Assembly (NCBI GenBank): GCA_003022435.1
Contig: PXUA01000015.1
Coordinates: forward strand, 186,001-250,000
Length of the DNA stretch: 64,000 bases
DNA from: Bacteroidetes bacterium SW_9_63_38
Lineage (GTDB): Bacteria; Bacteroidota; Rhodothermia; Rhodothermales; Salinibacteraceae
Direction of reading: 5' to 3'
Shown: in pieces, positions 1-10,440 of the stretch
How positions within the stretch are numbered: the first letter of the stretch is position 1
Layout: each line of letters starts with the position of its first letter
Notes under the pieces: model-generated
Told to the model about the DNA's origin: nothing
Database searches by the model: none
What the model saw: the letters and a program-made list of their open reading frames with translations, nothing else
Position numbers and translations under genes: made by a program

Positions 1-120
1 CACTAGCGACGCACTGGGCACGACCTCGTGGCCGCGCTCCGCGAAAAAGTCCAGGAAGTCTTGCCGGATCTCTTCGGACGTGCGGGCGGTGTCGACGGAC
101 GATTGCAAATGGGGCTCCAT
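1..120 (-). CDS. alaS: Alanyl-tRNA synthetase, N-terminal fragment (runs off window)
   Basis: The 40 codons read leftwards from an ATG at 120 and run off the window edge. They give a typical AlaRS N-terminus: a segment like SEEIRQDFLDFFAERGHEVV followed by PSASLV, which is the start of the class II catalytic core used to activate alanine. The first 14 or so residues are a variable leader, so a slightly later start is possible. The rest of the gene lies to the left of the window. It is a cytoplasmic housekeeping enzyme. The call rests only on this N-terminal block, which is highly characteristic. Confidence 0.85.
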   Translation of the reverse strand, partial: MEPHLQSSVDTARTSEEIRQDFLDFFAERGHEVVPSASLV

Positions 121-195
121 GAGGCGTTGGGGCGGTCGAATCAGTCAGTGCGTACAGTCAACGAGAATAACGATGCGCGGAGCCAAGCGCGGCGG

Positions 196-666
196 CTACG
201 CATCAAAAATCGCTGAGATCTCGACCTCAATGTCGGTCGCCGGGTCCTCCACGGTGCCCTCCGGCACGGTGTGCGGCTTTGCGTCCGGCGTGTATATGGT
301 CACCGTCTCCATGGCCGGCTGCACGAGCCAGCAGGACTCGACGCCCGCATCAAGCATGTCGTTGATTTTGTCGACCACGTCCTGGGTGCTCTGGGTCGGG
401 CTCACAATCTCGACGGCGAGGAGGGGCGGCTCCGTCATCCGCGTCACATCCCGCTGGTAGTCCACCTCCATTTTCGGATAGACGCACACATCTGGAGTAA
501 CATGACGATCTCCCAGCTCGATCGTCAGTTCACTCGCAATCGTGTACTTTTCCCGATACGAATGAAGGGCACCGGAGATGAGGAACTGAATCTGACCGTG
601 ATTGAGACTGGGCAAGGGCTTTCCGCGTTCTCGTTCGTAGTCCGAGCGCTCAGTGACAGTATCCAT
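196..666 (-). CDS. Uma2-family (DUF820) putative PD-(D/E)XK nuclease-fold protein
   Basis: This 156-residue protein matches the Uma2/DUF820 family. It has an N-terminal helical part (LNHGQIQFLISGAL), the core TPDVCVYP strand with the conserved Asp, then LLAVEIVSPTQST with the conserved Glu, and a following DVVDKINDML helix that may supply the Lys. The family has a restriction-endonuclease-like fold, but its biological role is not established. I chose the ATG at 666 because the longer frame back to 789 lacks family-like sequence. It lies alone, 75 bp from alaS on the same strand. Function beyond the fold is not claimed. Confidence 0.8.
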   Translation of the reverse strand: MDTVTERSDYERERGKPLPSLNHGQIQFLISGALHSYREKYTIASELTIELGDRHVTPDVCVYPKMEVDYQRDVTRMTEPPLLAVEIVSPTQSTQDVVDKINDMLDAGVESCWLVQPAMETVTIYTPDAKPHTVPEGTVEDPATDIEVEISAIFDA

Positions 667-915
667 AAAAATAGAGGGGTAAGTACGGAAGAACGACCCA
701 CTCTTGGGGATCGTACGGGACGATTGCATCATGCTCTCCGGAGCACACGAGAGAAGGAGGAAGAGCACGGCGTGACTGCTTCCATGCATCCATGCCTCCG
801 CTCATGTCGGGCAGTCGGGCTGATCAACGGCCAAATCGTCTCCTACGTCCTCGGACATCTGCCAACATAGAATCGCCCTGGTGTATCGTACGGACGAACG
901 CGCCGAGGATTCCCC

Positions 916-1545
916 TCACTGCGTCTGATCGCTCGGGGTGGCGGGCGACACGTAGGGATGCCCTTCAATGAAGAACCGCCACGGACGGTCGACGCCTCTG
1001 GAGAGCCCGATGCGGGACGACGTAGCGATGGTCTCATCCGCATCTATCTCGCCCTTGACGAGATACAGCGGGGACCCTGTCAGCATTTCGCCGTGGAACG
1101 CGTCGTCTACGTCGAACGCCTCGCTCAGCTTGCCCGGGCCGTTGGTCAGATTCACGTCTCGATGGCTCGCCCCCCGACGCGCCCGCATCGTCTCGGTTCC
1201 TTCGACCGGCGCCACGGCCCGCACAAGCACCGCGCCCCCCGTCCCCTCCGGCTCCGTCACGACATTGAGCAGCCAATGCATGCCGTAGATGAGATACACG
1301 TATCCCCGCCCCGACTCAGCAAAGAGATCGCCGGCCCGGCCCTCTCGGCGCACTGTACCGGTCTCCTCATCGTATAAATTCCACCCATGGAAGGCCGGAT
1401 CGTCCTGCGTGTACGCTTCCGTTTCAACGATGCGCCCCACGCGGCGAGGCGTGTTTTCCGGATCTCGCACAAGCCGGGCCCCCAGCAAAGCACGGGCCAC
1501 CGTAACGGTATCTCTCCGAAAAAACGACGGCGAACACGAATCCAT
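916..1545 (-). CDS. mpg: 3-methyladenine DNA glycosylase (AAG/MPG family)
   Basis: The 209-residue protein has the hallmarks of the alkyladenine glycosylase family, which excises alkylated purines from DNA and starts base-excision repair. RIVETEAY near residue 40 contains the catalytic Glu equivalent to human AAG Glu125, and GYVYLIYGMHWLLNVV near residue 80 forms the conserved core. NLTNGPGKLSEAF near residue 130 is the third family block. The length matches bacterial members. The gene is divergent from the beta-repeat protein at 1625, leaving about 80 bp for both promoters. Confidence 0.92.
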   Translation of the reverse strand: MDSCSPSFFRRDTVTVARALLGARLVRDPENTPRRVGRIVETEAYTQDDPAFHGWNLYDEETGTVRREGRAGDLFAESGRGYVYLIYGMHWLLNVVTEPEGTGGAVLVRAVAPVEGTETMRARRGASHRDVNLTNGPGKLSEAFDVDDAFHGEMLTGSPLYLVKGEIDADETIATSSRIGLSRGVDRPWRFFIEGHPYVSPATPSDQTQ

Positions 1546-1624
1546 TGTCAGAATCCTTGGGAATGAAGGTGCTGGCTGCTATATTGGCGATGGCCGTCTT
1601 CACTTCTATGTGTTACGCCCCAGC

Positions 1625-2566
1625 ATGTCCCGATCGGCACCATCGCAGGACGCAACGTCCGTCATTACACAGGAGTTTTTCGTCGATGCCCCGTGCCCGT
1701 TGTCCGTCAACGTGCCGGGCGCCGTCACTACTCTCCGACCGGGAACAGCCGCCAACCAGGCCGAGGTCGCACTTTCGGTGAGCGGTTGCTCCGCCGACGA
1801 GGCCGAGCGCCTGTTTGATCGTCTCGCTCTCGATATCCGTCAGGTGAAAGGCACGATCCAGATCACCAGTGACCTCCCCCGGGCCGACATGGAGTGGTGG
1901 CGCTGGATTCGCACGTTCGACGGGACGCTTCACCTGGACGTACAGTGCCCGCCTCGGGTCGAGGTCGACCTCACGATTCCGGGTGGCGAACTCGATATCG
2001 CGGACTTGACGGGCGACTTCAGTCTCTCAGTCATGGGGACGCCCTGTCGCCTCGCCAATTTAGAGGGGACCCTGACCCTCCGGGCCGAAAGCAGTGACGT
2101 AACGATTGATCAGTACGATGGCGACGATCTCACCGTCTCCGTGGCGGTCGGCCGCCTCACGCTCAATCAGATAACCGCCGACCCCCTCACGCTTCGATCA
2201 GTCACGGCCCCGGTATCCGTCACGGACTGCGGGGGACCGGCGACCATCACGACCCGTAGCGCCCCCGTGACTCTTTCGGACCACAGTGGTCCCTGTACGG
2301 TCAACAACCGCGGCGGCTCGCTCCGATACGAGGGCTGCCCGACCGACGAGACCGACCTCGAAGTCGTGGGAGGACCGCTCACCGCGCTCCTCCCGGTGGC
2401 CTGCAACGCCGACCTCACGATGACCGGCTCGACCATGTGCCTCGACGAGGCATTTTCGTTCGACGGAAAGCGCTCCGACGAGGCGATCATAGGCATGCTC
2501 AACGACGGCGGCCCGGCCCTCCGACTGGACGCCACCGGGGGATCCGTTGAGTGCCAGGCGGCCTGA
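1625..2566 (+). CDS. DUF4097-like beta-repeat protein
   Basis: This 313-residue protein consists of a long series of short beta repeats of the kind T-x-x-S-x-x-D/G-x-V-x-V (for example LTLRAESSDVTIDQ and TTRSAPVTLSDHSG). The pattern resembles putative auto-transporter adhesin/DUF4097 proteins predicted to fold as a beta-helix. No signal peptide or membrane anchor is visible with the ATG at 1625. The open frame continues upstream to 1289, but that part is antisense to mpg and not family-like. Function is unknown. It converges on the thiolase gene with a 56-bp gap. Confidence 0.75.
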   Translation: MSRSAPSQDATSVITQEFFVDAPCPLSVNVPGAVTTLRPGTAANQAEVALSVSGCSADEAERLFDRLALDIRQVKGTIQITSDLPRADMEWWRWIRTFDGTLHLDVQCPPRVEVDLTIPGGELDIADLTGDFSLSVMGTPCRLANLEGTLTLRAESSDVTIDQYDGDDLTVSVAVGRLTLNQITADPLTLRSVTAPVSVTDCGGPATITTRSAPVTLSDHSGPCTVNNRGGSLRYEGCPTDETDLEVVGGPLTALLPVACNADLTMTGSTMCLDEAFSFDGKRSDEAIIGMLNDGGPALRLDATGGSVECQAA

Positions 2567-2622
2567 TTCGCTGTCTTCCCGGCGCACAATCCGTCCGCCA
2601 AAAACGCGAGCCGGAATGGGCG

Positions 2623-3810
<1,188 letters not shown>

Positions 3811-3866
3811 AGGAAAGAAGGGGGACTGGGGAGATGAACGAAGTGCTTGAGAAGCCCCGTTCGTCC

Positions 3867-5984
3867 TCATTCAACGGAGGACACCTCGGGCTCCCCACTC
3901 AACTGGTCGTGTAGTTGCGCCGGATCGGCCGTCGGCGCCTCGCACTGGAAGTCGCGACACACGTACGCCTGCGCCGTGCCGTCGTCCGCCGGTGTCTGGG
4001 TCGCCGTAAAGGACGCCAGCTCGACAATCGGGGGATCGTCGCCCGACGGTCGGTGCAGCACTATCGAGAAAGGATCATAGACGGAACAAGTGGCCTCAAT
4101 CAAGGCCTGCGTGTCGTCTCTCTCTCCGTCCCCGGCAATGACGACTTCGCGGGTCTCGCCCAGGGCAAACTGCATCCCAGCAAGGAGGGCCGTGAACCCC
4201 GTGGGCCGAGACCGCGCCTGGCGACCCGCCCATCGGCTCAGGGCATCGGCCCGCTCCGCCAGTTCCGTCCGACCCGTCATGCGGGCAAGCCGAAGCAGGT
4301 TCGACAGCTGGACCGAATTCCCGGACGGCATTGCCCCGTCGCTCACTTCCTTGGGACGCACGATGAGATCCTCTTCGTCGCTCGCCGTCAAGAAGAACCC
4401 ACCGTCCTCGTCGTCCCAGAACCGATCCAGGGCTTCGTCGGTCAGGTCCAGCGCCGCCTCCAGCCACCGCGGCTCAAACGTCGTCTCGTAGAGCTCAATG
4501 AGTCCCCAGGTGAGGAACGCGTAGTCGTCGAGGTGCGCGGCAATCGCTGCTTCCCCGTCCCGATAGCGGTGCAGAAGCCACCCGTCTCCCCACATGGTAT
4601 CGAGAAGAAAGTCCGCCGCGTCGACGGCCGCGGCTTCGTAGTCCGAGTCGTCGAAGGTCCGCGCCGCCGTCGCAAGCGCCGCAACCATGAGGCCGTTCCA
4701 GTCCGTGAGGACCTTATCGTCCCGGCCCGGCCGCGGGCGTTCCTCCCTGCGTTCCAGAAGCGTCGTGCGAACGTCCTCCAGTGTCCGACGAAACTCCTCC
4801 GGATCGACCTCTCGCCGCTCGACCTCCGCCTCCAGCGACCGATCCAGGTGCAGCACATTCTTCCCCGTGCGCTGCCCCGTGCTTTCCTCCTGATAGTTTC
4901 CCTCCTCCTGCATGTTGAAGAGGTCAATCACGAGCGCCGCCGTCTCATCGTCAAACAGCGATTCAATCTCGTCGGTCGACCACACGTAGAACGCGCCTTC
5001 CTCCGACTCGCCGTCCTCGTTCAGACTGTCGGCATCCTCGGCGGAGTAGAAGCCCCCCTCCGGCGCCTGCAGGTCGCGCTGCACGTACGTCAGCACCTCG
5101 CGGGCCGTCTGCTCGTACCGGTCCGCGCCCGTCGCCTGATGGGCCTCCGTATAGGCCAGCACGTGCATCGCCTGGTCGTACAGCATCTTCTCGAAGTGCG
5201 GGAGCACCCACCGTTCATCGGTGGAGTACCGGTGAAAGCCGTAACCCACCTGGTCGAAGAGACCGCCGAGCCGCATCTGGTCGAGCGTCTCCGTGACCAC
5301 CTCCAGCGCCCGCTCCTCCCCCGTCCGCGCCCAGTGCCGAAGCAGGTACAACAGGTTGTGCGGCGACGGAAACTTCGGGGCCGACCCGAAACCGCCGTGC
5401 GTGTCGTCGAACTGCCGCGACAACTGCTCATAGGCCTCCCGGAGCGTTACCGCGTCGGGGGCCTCCGTGCCCCCGGCCTCGTCCACCGACCGCTGGAGCA
5501 GATTCGTCACTTCGTCCGCATCCTCCAGAAGCTGCTCCCGCTCGTTCTCCCACATCTTCTTGATCCGGGGCACCAGATCAACCATCCCCATCTGTTGAAA
5601 GCGTCCCTCCTTCGGCAGATAGGTGGCCGCGTAGAACGGCTTGCGGTCCGGCGTCAGAAGCACCGTCAGCGGCCATCCGCCCTGCCCACGCATCATTTGA
5701 CACACGTTCATGTAGATGGTGTCCACGTCGGGCCGCTCTTCCCGATCCACCTTGATCGACACGAAGGTGTCGTTCATCATTTTCGCCACCTCCTCGTCCT
5801 CAAAAGACTCCTCCTCCATCACGTGACACCAGTGGCAGGTAGAGTAGCCGATGGACAGAAAAATCGGCTTGTCCTCTTCCTCGGCCGTCCGAAAGGCCTC
5901 CTCTCCCCACGGATACCAGTCGACGGGATTGTCCTTGTGCTGGCGCAGATAGGGACTTTGCTCGTCGGCGAGGCGGTTGGGCAT
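3867..5984 (-). CDS. DUF255 thioredoxin-fold protein (YyaL/SPATA20 family)
   Basis: This 705-residue protein starts with the family signature ([21 protein letters not shown], and CHWCHVME near residue 50), a thioredoxin-like N-terminal domain with a CxxC pair. The remaining ~500 residues resemble the (alpha/alpha)6-barrel seen in N-acylglucosamine 2-epimerases and glycoside hydrolases ([38 protein letters not shown]). The length is normal for the family. Its function is unknown. It is probably cytoplasmic, as no signal peptide is seen. It reads leftwards and may be co-transcribed with the thiolase. Confidence 0.9.
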   Translation of the reverse strand: MPNRLADEQSPYLRQHKDNPVDWYPWGEEAFRTAEEEDKPIFLSIGYSTCHWCHVMEEESFEDEEVAKMMNDTFVSIKVDREERPDVDTIYMNVCQMMRGQGGWPLTVLLTPDRKPFYAATYLPKEGRFQQMGMVDLVPRIKKMWENEREQLLEDADEVTNLLQRSVDEAGGTEAPDAVTLREAYEQLSRQFDDTHGGFGSAPKFPSPHNLLYLLRHWARTGEERALEVVTETLDQMRLGGLFDQVGYGFHRYSTDERWVLPHFEKMLYDQAMHVLAYTEAHQATGADRYEQTAREVLTYVQRDLQAPEGGFYSAEDADSLNEDGESEEGAFYVWSTDEIESLFDDETAALVIDLFNMQEEGNYQEESTGQRTGKNVLHLDRSLEAEVERREVDPEEFRRTLEDVRTTLLERREERPRPGRDDKVLTDWNGLMVAALATAARTFDDSDYEAAAVDAADFLLDTMWGDGWLLHRYRDGEAAIAAHLDDYAFLTWGLIELYETTFEPRWLEAALDLTDEALDRFWDDEDGGFFLTASDEEDLIVRPKEVSDGAMPSGNSVQLSNLLRLARMTGRTELAERADALSRWAGRQARSRPTGFTALLAGMQFALGETREVVIAGDGERDDTQALIEATCSVYDPFSIVLHRPSGDDPPIVELASFTATQTPADDGTAQAYVCRDFQCEAPTADPAQLHDQLSGEPEVSSVE

Positions 5985-6421
5985 GAGCGACTGTTGGCAA
6001 ACGAATCCAGAGACGAGACTGAGGCCTACCCAACGACCGATCGCAGGTGCGGTTCACAGCATTGTCTTCAGAAATAATGGACGACCGATGTCCTTCGATC
6101 CGAAGGGCGGACGATACGCCTACCTCACGACTCTGTACCAGAAAATTTATTCGTGATATTATACGATATCGATATTAACACAAGTTGCGAGGTACAGATC
6201 GTTATGCCGAATCGACGACCGGGGCCAAGTCAACGAGGTCATACTTCACGTGCAGACCACAGGCCGCCTCAAGCGCTGTATGCAGCGGTCTGGGGCTGAG
6301 CGAAGCGAAGTCATATCCGTGGTGCAGTCTGTCGTCCGCCGTCGATTCGTATTGGAGCACGTCGGTCACAGCTTCGGTGATCACTATGCTGTACCTTCGC
6401 TGCCCCTCCGCTACGCCCTTA
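5985..6421. other. Non-coding interval, nothing recognised
   Basis: The interval lies between the start of the DUF255 gene and the end of the glycerate kinase gene, both leftward. It contains an AT-rich patch at about 6140-6182 with the palindrome ATATCGATAT, which would suit a promoter region for the DUF255 gene. A leftward open frame covers about 6202-6519 but overlaps the kinase C-terminus and shows no family-like sequence. I see no RNA gene or terminator. Confidence 0.5.
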
Positions 6422-7720
6422 CTACGGACAAACGAGTCCGATCTGCACGTCCATGACATTCGTGTGCGTCGGCCCCAGTCGAAGGAGCTGTCCAAGTTTA
6501 TCGAACAGCGAGTACGCATCGTTGGCCGCTAGATGAGCCTCCGGGTCGCATCCGGCCGCCCGCGCTCGCTCGGCCGTCAAGGGGGTCGCCCAGGCCCCCG
6601 CCGCGTCCGTCGGGCCGTCAATGCCGTCCGTGCCGCCGCTCAAAAGCACCGCGTCCGCAGACATCTCTTCCAATGCGAGCGCCGCCCCGAGGGCCACTTC
6701 CTGATTCCGGCCCCCGGTCCCCTTCCCGGTGACGGACACGGTCGTCTCCCCGCCCCAGAGCCAACAGGTCGGCGCGTCGACCGAGGCCGAACGCATCTTG
6801 TCGACGTGAGTCCGGCCTACCGCCCGCGCCTCTCCATCTACCCCGGTTTTGATCATTCGCACGTCGTATCCCCGTTCTTTGGCGGCCTTGCGGGCCGCGT
6901 CGAGCGCCGTCTCGTTGTGTCCAAGCACAGCCGTCTCGGTCCTTCGAAAGCAGGACGCATCCGGCCCAGGGGTTTCCGGCCTGCGCCCCCGTGCGCCGGC
7001 GGCGAGGTGATCCCGCACCGGTCCCGGCACGTCCTGCCAGAGGTCGTGCCGGTAGAGGACCTGCAGCGCCTGCGTGTAGGTGGACGGGTCCGGCACGGTG
7101 GGACCACTGGCAATGGTCGACAGATCGTTGCCGATGACGTCCGAGACCGCAAACGTCTCCACGCGCCCCGGGGATGCAGCCTGGGCCAGCTGGCCGCCCC
7201 CCACCTGCGTGAGATGCTTTCGAACCACGTTTGCGGGCTGAATCGGCACTCCCGCAGTCAACAATCGATGATAGGCAGCTTTCAAATCGGCGAGATCGAT
7301 GTCCGCCACCGGCAGCGACGAAAGCGCCGTTCCGCCGCCCGAGATGAGCACCACCAGGACATCGTCCGTTCCCACCGCGTCGGCCTGCTCAAGAATGCGG
7401 CGTCCCGCCCGTACGCTTCCTTGAGAGGGCAACGGGTGCCCCCCTTCCAGAACCCGAATCGTCGAGGGGCGCGGCAGGCGCTCCGGCAGCGTCTCCGGAT
7501 GTCCCTCTGGTACTACCGCGACCCCGTCGTCGACGTCGTCGGGACACCGGTCTTCCCACGTGCCCGCCATGGCCAAGGCGGCCTTTCCCATTCCCACCAC
7601 CCGGAGAGTCCCGGCGGCATTCGGAAACGAGTCGTCGGCCTCCGGCATCAGGCGGTCGGCCTGTACGCGCCGAACGGCCGCCTCGAAACAGGTCCGTGCA
7701 TCTGCTGACGGGGTGCTCAT
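6422..7720 (-). CDS. Glycerate 2-kinase (GckA/MOFRL family)
   Basis: This 432-residue protein matches the two-part DUF4147/MOFRL glycerate kinases, which phosphorylate D-glycerate to 2-phosphoglycerate. The N-terminal half has VVGMGKAALAMA near residue 45 and LVVLISGGGTALSSLP near residue 125. The C-terminal MOFRL part has CWLWGGETTVSVTGKGTGGRNQE near residue 330 and LLSGGTDGIDGPTDAAGA near residue 375. ATG at 7720 (MSTPSADART) is preferred over the upstream frame to 7852. It is divergent from thiE across 135 bp. Confidence 0.9.
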   Translation of the reverse strand: MSTPSADARTCFEAAVRRVQADRLMPEADDSFPNAAGTLRVVGMGKAALAMAGTWEDRCPDDVDDGVAVVPEGHPETLPERLPRPSTIRVLEGGHPLPSQGSVRAGRRILEQADAVGTDDVLVVLISGGGTALSSLPVADIDLADLKAAYHRLLTAGVPIQPANVVRKHLTQVGGGQLAQAASPGRVETFAVSDVIGNDLSTIASGPTVPDPSTYTQALQVLYRHDLWQDVPGPVRDHLAAGARGRRPETPGPDASCFRRTETAVLGHNETALDAARKAAKERGYDVRMIKTGVDGEARAVGRTHVDKMRSASVDAPTCWLWGGETTVSVTGKGTGGRNQEVALGAALALEEMSADAVLLSGGTDGIDGPTDAAGAWATPLTAERARAAGCDPEAHLAANDAYSLFDKLGQLLRLGPTHTNVMDVQIGLVCP

Positions 7721-7855
7721 AATCAACACGTCGGTCGTACGCGTAGGATGCAGTGCTTCTCTCCGTCTCGATGCCCCAACGATTTCTCCGTCGGAACTGC
7801 CCCGCTCGTCACCGGTGCAGGGGCGGAGCATCATTTGGTACCAATTTCTCATCTT

Positions 7856-8533
7856 ATGGAGGAGTCAACGACGAATGGAGAGCCCCCTGTGCGGGACCGG
7901 AATGTCGGACGCCTGCACGTCCTCTCCGACTTTCACCTGCAACAGCAACGCTCGCACGCCGAACTCGCACGTCTGGCCATCCGGGGCGGGGCCGACTCCA
8001 TCCAGTTTCGCCAGAAGCATGGCGGCATCCAAAACATTCTCGTGGAGGCCCGCCGCGTCGCGCAGGTCTGCACGGATGCCTCCATCCCCCTGATCGTTGA
8101 CGACTATTTGGACGTGGCACAGGCCGTCGGTGCGGCAGGCATTCACCTGGGACAGCAGGACTTCCCCCTCGAAGAGGCGCGATCTATTCTGGGATCTGAT
8201 TCCCTCATCGGGGCCACGGCTACGAACACCACGCAGGTCGTCGAGGCCTACGAGGCGGGTGCCGATTACGTTGGTTTCGGCCCCGTTTACCCAACGACTT
8301 CCAAGCGGAATCCCAAATCGGTGAAGGGCCCCGACGGGGTGCGCGCGGCGAGCGACGCGGTGCCAATCCCGGTTATCGCCATCGGCGGCATCACGCACGA
8401 CCGGGTTCGATCGACACTGGAGGCGGGCGCTCACGGCGTGGCCGTACTTTCAGCCGTTTGCACGGCCAGGAACCCGGAGCGCGCCACAGCTCGGTTCCGG
8501 GCGGCGATCGATGGGGCCCACACCGACGGCTAA
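7856..8533 (+). CDS. thiE: Thiamine-phosphate synthase
   Basis: The 225-residue TIM-barrel protein couples the thiazole and pyrimidine halves of thiamine. Visible family blocks are GGADSIQFRQK near residue 43, PLIVDDYLDVAQAVGAAGIHLGQQD near residue 80, and GADYVGFGPVYPTTSK near residue 137. PVIAIGGI near residue 175 is the phosphate-binding loop. ATG at 7856 leaves a ~15-residue leader before the core. No other thi gene is adjacent and I could not see TPP-riboswitch consensus pieces in the 135 bp upstream. It converges on hemD. Confidence 0.92.
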   Translation: MEESTTNGEPPVRDRNVGRLHVLSDFHLQQQRSHAELARLAIRGGADSIQFRQKHGGIQNILVEARRVAQVCTDASIPLIVDDYLDVAQAVGAAGIHLGQQDFPLEEARSILGSDSLIGATATNTTQVVEAYEAGADYVGFGPVYPTTSKRNPKSVKGPDGVRAASDAVPIPVIAIGGITHDRVRSTLEAGAHGVAVLSAVCTARNPERATARFRAAIDGAHTDG

Positions 8534-8606
8534 CTGCAGGTCCGCTCCAAGCGTCTGCCGACGCGGTACGATCAGCGTGCCCTCACTCCCCAAATCGGGG
8601 CGCTCT

Positions 8607-9350
8607 CTACACCGCCGAGCCGGCCGCTCCCACCACGGCGTCCACAACCCCCTCTGGCGACGGCACACTTGCGACGGCGTCCACCTCCAGGCCGGCATCG
8701 TGAAGTTCAGCGGCCGTCGTGGGCCCAATCGCTGCAATCAGATACTCGGACACGTTCGTGATCTCAGAGGCATAAAGGGCCTCCAGGCCCGACGGACTGT
8801 AAAAAACCAGCCAGGTCTCTCCGTCCGAGGGCGGCAGGGTCAGGTCCGCTCGCGGATGCGTCTCGTACACGATCTCCTCCTCAAACGAGATTCCCGCGTC
8901 TTGCAGGCCGTCCGGCAGCACCTCCCGACGGCGGTTCCCCGCTAAAAAGAGCAGGGACGAAGACGGCTCCGCATCAGTGAGCAGAGACAGTAGCTCCTCG
9001 GCGCTACCGGTGTCCGCCCCGTGCACGTCGAACCCCAGGTCGCGAAATCGATCGGCCGTCTTGGGCCCCGCGACGTACACCGGCATGCCCTCCCACTCGG
9101 CATGCAAGGTCCCACTGGTGTCGAACACGCGCCGGAGCGCCCAGGCGGCTCGCGGACTCGTCGCAATCACCCCCCCGTATTCAGCCGGGTGTTGCAGCCG
9201 ATCCAGGAGAATCTCGTCCGCCGGAAAATTGAAATCCAGCACGGGCTGGCACACCCCCCGAAATCCAACGTCGGCCAACGCATGAACGTAGGGATCGGGG
9301 TCTTCCGCCGAGCGGAGCAGAATAACGTCGGGAGGAGACACTTCCGTCAT
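8607..9350 (-). CDS. hemD: Uroporphyrinogen-III synthase
   Basis: This 247-residue protein has the weakly conserved HemD two-domain pattern. GGVIATSPRAAWALRRV near residue 60 and PVYVAGPKTADRFRDLGF near residue 90 belong to the first part. LLFLAGNRRREVLPDGL near residue 133, WLVFYSPSGLEAL near residue 180 and AAIGPTTAAELHDAGLEV near residue 207 belong to the second. It cyclises hydroxymethylbilane to uroporphyrinogen III. Position confirms the call: it follows hemC by 41 bp at the end of the leftward hemA-hemC-hemD run. Confidence 0.9.
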   Translation of the reverse strand: MTEVSPPDVILLRSAEDPDPYVHALADVGFRGVCQPVLDFNFPADEILLDRLQHPAEYGGVIATSPRAAWALRRVFDTSGTLHAEWEGMPVYVAGPKTADRFRDLGFDVHGADTGSAEELLSLLTDAEPSSSLLFLAGNRRREVLPDGLQDAGISFEEEIVYETHPRADLTLPPSDGETWLVFYSPSGLEALYASEITNVSEYLIAAIGPTTAAELHDAGLEVDAVASVPSPEGVVDAVVGAAGSAV

Positions 9351-9391
9351 CGCAGTAGCAACCTGGTGGACGTGAACGCGTGGAGAGGAAA

Positions 9392-10360
9392 TTACGGATC
9401 GAACGGAGCCATGCGCTCCGACCGGTCGCCGAGGATGCGATTGAGCACGGATTCTCCGCCCTCCTCGAGCAGGTCGTCCGCCAGGGCACGCCCTGTCTCT
9501 TTGGCCTCGGCGGGCGCACAGGTGCGTTGATCCCGATACTTTTCGGTGCCGTCAAGGGAAGCAATACAAGCGTCGAGCACGAGCCGATCCTCATCGTTCA
9601 ACCGAGCCCATGCCCCCAGGGGCACTTGACACCCGCCGCCGACGCGGCGAAGAAACGCCCGCTCGGCACGAGTGGCCACGGCCACGTCCTCGTCGTGCAG
9701 GAGCACATGGAGGCGCTCGGCCAGATCGGGGGTGTTGCCTGCACAGGCAATGCCGAGTGCCCCTTGCCCAACGGCCGGCACCATCACCTCGGGATCGAAC
9801 CGGTCGCGGATCCAGGATGAGAAGCCGAGCCGCAGAAGTCCGGCCATGGCCAGCACCATCCCATCCCAGTCGCTGTCCATGAGCTTCTGGAGCCGCGTTC
9901 CGACATTTCCGCGGACGGGGGCGACGTTCAGGCCGGGCCTCCACGTCCGGAGTTGCGCCTTCCGCCGAAGCGAGGCGGTTGCGACCGTCGCCTTCACGGG
10001 GAGATCGCTCAGTCCTCCCTCGAAAGAAGGATGCGCCACGAAGGCATCGAACGGATCTTCCCGGGGCCCGATAGCCGCCAGGGTCACGCCCGTCGGCACC
10101 GTTGTCGGAATGTCTTTCAACGAGTGTACGGCAAAATGCACCTCGCCATTCAGGAGGGCTCGATCCAGCGCCCGGGTAAACACCGCTTCGTCTCCGATCT
10201 CCGAAATTGGAACGTCGGTGGCCTCGTCTCCGCGCGTCGTCACCGTGCGGACCTCCACGCGGTGCCCATACGCCTCGAGGCGGTTCCGGATGCTGTTCGC
10301 CTGCCGAAGGGCAAGTTCACTCGCCCGGGTTCCCACGACGAGCGGACTGGGGATCGACAT
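9392..10360 (-). CDS. hemC: Porphobilinogen deaminase (hydroxymethylbilane synthase)
   Basis: The 322-residue protein starts with PLVVGTRASELALRQ, the canonical HemC N-terminus. It carries FAVHSLKDIPT near residue 79, ATASLRRKAQL near residue 127, and GGGCQVPLGAWA near residue 245, whose Cys binds the dipyrromethane cofactor. It polymerises four porphobilinogens into hydroxymethylbilane. Its length is normal. It sits between hemA (80 bp upstream) and hemD (41 bp downstream) and is presumably co-transcribed with them. Confidence 0.96.
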   Translation of the reverse strand: MSIPSPLVVGTRASELALRQANSIRNRLEAYGHRVEVRTVTTRGDEATDVPISEIGDEAVFTRALDRALLNGEVHFAVHSLKDIPTTVPTGVTLAAIGPREDPFDAFVAHPSFEGGLSDLPVKATVATASLRRKAQLRTWRPGLNVAPVRGNVGTRLQKLMDSDWDGMVLAMAGLLRLGFSSWIRDRFDPEVMVPAVGQGALGIACAGNTPDLAERLHVLLHDEDVAVATRAERAFLRRVGGGCQVPLGAWARLNDEDRLVLDACIASLDGTEKYRDQRTCAPAEAKETGRALADDLLEEGGESVLNRILGDRSERMAPFDP

Positions 10361-10440
10361 AGAGTGCTTCTGGATGAGTGACCGAAAGACCGGACGGAGG
10401 ACGCACGAGCGGCGACCGCATCGTATGCACGAGAGCCCCT

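Noticed and set aside
3915-6077. 720-codon open frame on the + strand
   Set aside because: It is fully antisense to the DUF255 gene, whose product has clear family motifs. The frame is Arg/His/Leu-rich and matches nothing, a normal effect of high G+C.
7721-7855. TPP riboswitch upstream of thiE
   Set aside because: I looked for the conserved CTGAGA and TGAACCTGATC-type segments in the 135-bp gap and did not find them.
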